Part shown: piece after piece, positions 5,397 through 6,612 of the stretch | How the letters are laid out: each line of letters starts with the position of its first letter | Position numbering within the stretch: the stretch's first letter is position 1 | Notes under the pieces: model-generated | What the model was told of the DNA's origin: nothing | Databases searched by the model: none | The model's input: the letters and a program-made list of their open reading frames with translations, nothing else | Source of the DNA: Bacillota bacterium | GTDB taxonomy: Bacteria; Bacillota; Limnochordia; Darwinibacteriales; Darwinibacteriaceae | DNA length: 6,612 nucleotides | Direction of reading: 5' to 3' | Assembly (NCBI GenBank): GCA_012518325.1 | Contig: JAAYSR010000177.1 | Span: forward strand, 1-6,612 | Made by a program: the position numbers and the translations under genes

Positions 5397-6612
5397 ATGA
5401 ACCAGCATATACATCTAATTGGCATTGGCGGAACCGGTATGGGTCCTTTAGCAAAGGTTTTTTTAGAAATGGGCCACAGCGTCAGCGGGTCTGATCTTCA
5501 GCCTTCCGATACTACTGACTATTTGGCTAAACTAGGGGCTAAGATCTATTTCAAGCACTCAGCTGCCAATGTCAATGGAGCTACCAGCGTAATCTACTCG
5601 AGTGCCATTCCCTTACAGAATCCAGAAATAGTGGCCGCCCGCAAGAACGGACTGAACATATTGCATCGCTCTGAAGTAGTGGCGCAGCTGATTAATGCCA
5701 AGCGCGGCATCGCTGTTGGCGGAGCACATGGAAAAACCACCATAACCTCTATGCTGGCACTCTGCCTGGAACATGCAGGGCTCGATCCGACGGTCTTGAT
5801 CGGGGCCCATTTTGAACCTTTTGGACCTGGTGCCAAGTACGGCAGGGGACAGTTTGTGGTGGCGGAAGCGGACGAGAGTGACGGAAGCTTTTTGCGCTAT
5901 CGGCCCGAAGTGACAGTGGTAACAAGCATTGAACCGGACCATTTGGAGAACTATAACGGGACTTTCGAGTCCCTGATCGACGGTTACCGCAGGTTCCTGG
6001 CAAACTGCAAGCCCGGAGGCATGCGTTTGATCGGTATTGATGATGCGGTGGCAGCTGCCATCAGCCGAGAATTCGATTGCGTAACCTATGGTTTTTCAAA
6101 CCGAGCCCACTTCCGGGCTGAAATTCTGGGCCTAGATCAGCAGAGGTCTAGGTTTAGGGTGTACCGGCAGGGCACATTCTTTGGCGATTTCGAGCTGAAT
6201 GTGCCGGGCCGCCATAATGTTTCCAATGCGTTGGCCTGCATCGCGATAGCTGATTATGCAGGGCTTTCCATTGCGCAGATCCAGGACGCTTTGCGGGTCT
6301 TCCATGGAGCCCAGCGCAGATTTCAAATAGTCGGCACCTGTAACGGAGCCATCATTGTTGATGATTATGCCCATCATCCCACAGAGGTTGCTGCAATGAT
6401 CCAGGCCGCCAGAGAAGGCTGGCCGCAGCGCCAGATTGTGGCTGTGTTTCAGCCGCACCGCTTTTCCCGCACCAAGCTTCTTTTTGAGGAGTTCAGCCGT
6501 GCCTTTCAGGAAGCGGATGTGGTGATTATCACTGATATTTACGCACCTCCGCCGGAGCAGCCTATCTCCGGGGTGAGTTCATCAGTTTTGGCAGAGCGGA
6601 TCCGTGAATTTA
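5397..6612 (+). CDS. murC: UDP-N-acetylmuramate--L-alanine ligase MurC (3' end outside the window)
   Basis: The first 405 codons of a Mur ligase, open to the window edge; about 50-60 residues of a usual MurC are missing. MurC joins L-Ala to UDP-MurNAc using ATP, the first amino acid step of peptidoglycan precursor synthesis in the cytoplasm. Seen are: the UDP-binding GIGGTGMG (9-16), the ATP loop GGAHGKTT (108-115, Lys113; the usual form is GTHGKTT), EADESDGSF (157-165), SIEPDHLE (177-184), HGAQRRF, DDYAHHPTE (322-330), FQPHRFSRT (351-359) and TDIYAPPPE (from 379). DESDGSF and EPDH fit MurC rather than the recycling ligase Mpl, which has DEYDxAFFDKR and LEFDHAD. ATG 5397 has GGGAG (5384-5388) eight bases upstream; in-frame GTG 5388 is a weaker choice. 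It lies 21 bases after the SpoIIP-family gene, probably in the same transcript. Confidence 0.93.
   Translation, partial: MNQHIHLIGIGGTGMGPLAKVFLEMGHSVSGSDLQPSDTTDYLAKLGAKIYFKHSAANVNGATSVIYSSAIPLQNPEIVAARKNGLNILHRSEVVAQLINAKRGIAVGGAHGKTTITSMLALCLEHAGLDPTVLIGAHFEPFGPGAKYGRGQFVVAEADESDGSFLRYRPEVTVVTSIEPDHLENYNGTFESLIDGYRRFLANCKPGGMRLIGIDDAVAAAISREFDCVTYGFSNRAHFRAEILGLDQQRSRFRVYRQGTFFGDFELNVPGRHNVSNALACIAIADYAGLSIAQIQDALRVFHGAQRRFQIVGTCNGAIIVDDYAHHPTEVAAMIQAAREGWPQRQIVAVFQPHRFSRTKLLFEEFSRAFQEADVVIITDIYAPPPEQPISGVSSSVLAERIREF

Noticed and set aside
6132..6458. Minus-strand open frame of 108 codons opposite murC
   Set aside because: It lies opposite conserved MurC motifs (HGAQRRF, DDYAHHPTE, FQPHRF), so it is a shadow of murC.
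5397..6612. Assignment of the last gene to Mpl instead of MurC
   Set aside because: The GTGMG start is Mpl-like, but DESDGSF, SIEPDHLE and DDYAHHPTE follow the MurC pattern rather than DEYDxAFFDKR and LEFDHAD.

Overview
The window reads as chromosomal core sequence from an endospore-forming Bacillota, most like the Clostridia and related deep lineages. The grounds are a YlmC/YmxH-type sporulation protein, a SpoIIIE-type FtsK, a SpoIIP-family protein, Shine-Dalgarno sequences of the Gram-positive type (AGGAGG, AAGGGGG), GTG as well as ATG starts, and a moderate, roughly even base composition. Nothing in the sequence fixes a genus. I see no transposase, phage gene, CRISPR array, tRNA or rRNA.

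Layout. Bases 1-117 are probably the last 38 codons of an unidentified gene (the stretch also has RNA-like pairing), followed by a good rho-independent terminator at 139-163. All genes after it lie on the + strand: a YlmC/YmxH PRC-barrel protein (205-456); a likely sigma-A promoter overlapping its stop codon; nrdR (519-974); ftsK/spoIIIE (1034-3250); a short membrane-anchored RodZ-type helix-turn-helix protein (3256-3636); hslO/Hsp33 (3648-4547); a SpoIIP-family membrane protein (4593-5375); and murC, which runs off the right edge (5397 onward, 405 codons visible). From ftsK on, the genes are separated by 5, 11, 45 and 21 bases with no terminator between them, so nrdR to murC looks like one transcription unit with possible internal promoters.

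How they fit together. NrdR tunes deoxynucleotide synthesis. FtsK/SpoIIIE pumps DNA through the division or sporulation septum. RodZ-type proteins link the cell-shape machinery to the membrane. The SpoIIP-family protein belongs to peptidoglycan hydrolases used in engulfment. MurC makes UDP-MurNAc-L-Ala for the wall. Hsp33 is a redox-activated chaperone and is the odd member. The theme is chromosome segregation and envelope remodelling, partly sporulation-linked.

The window is mostly ordinary core genome; I do not see a wholly new system. The points most worth a second look are: the SpoIIP-family protein seems to lack the conserved C-terminal catalytic glutamate; a 9-bp hairpin buries that gene's ribosome binding site; the RodZ-type protein is only 126 residues and lacks the extracellular domain; an A8 tract in the ftsK linker forms an A-AAA-AAC heptamer followed at once by a -1-frame stop; and murC sits outside a visible division/cell-wall cluster.
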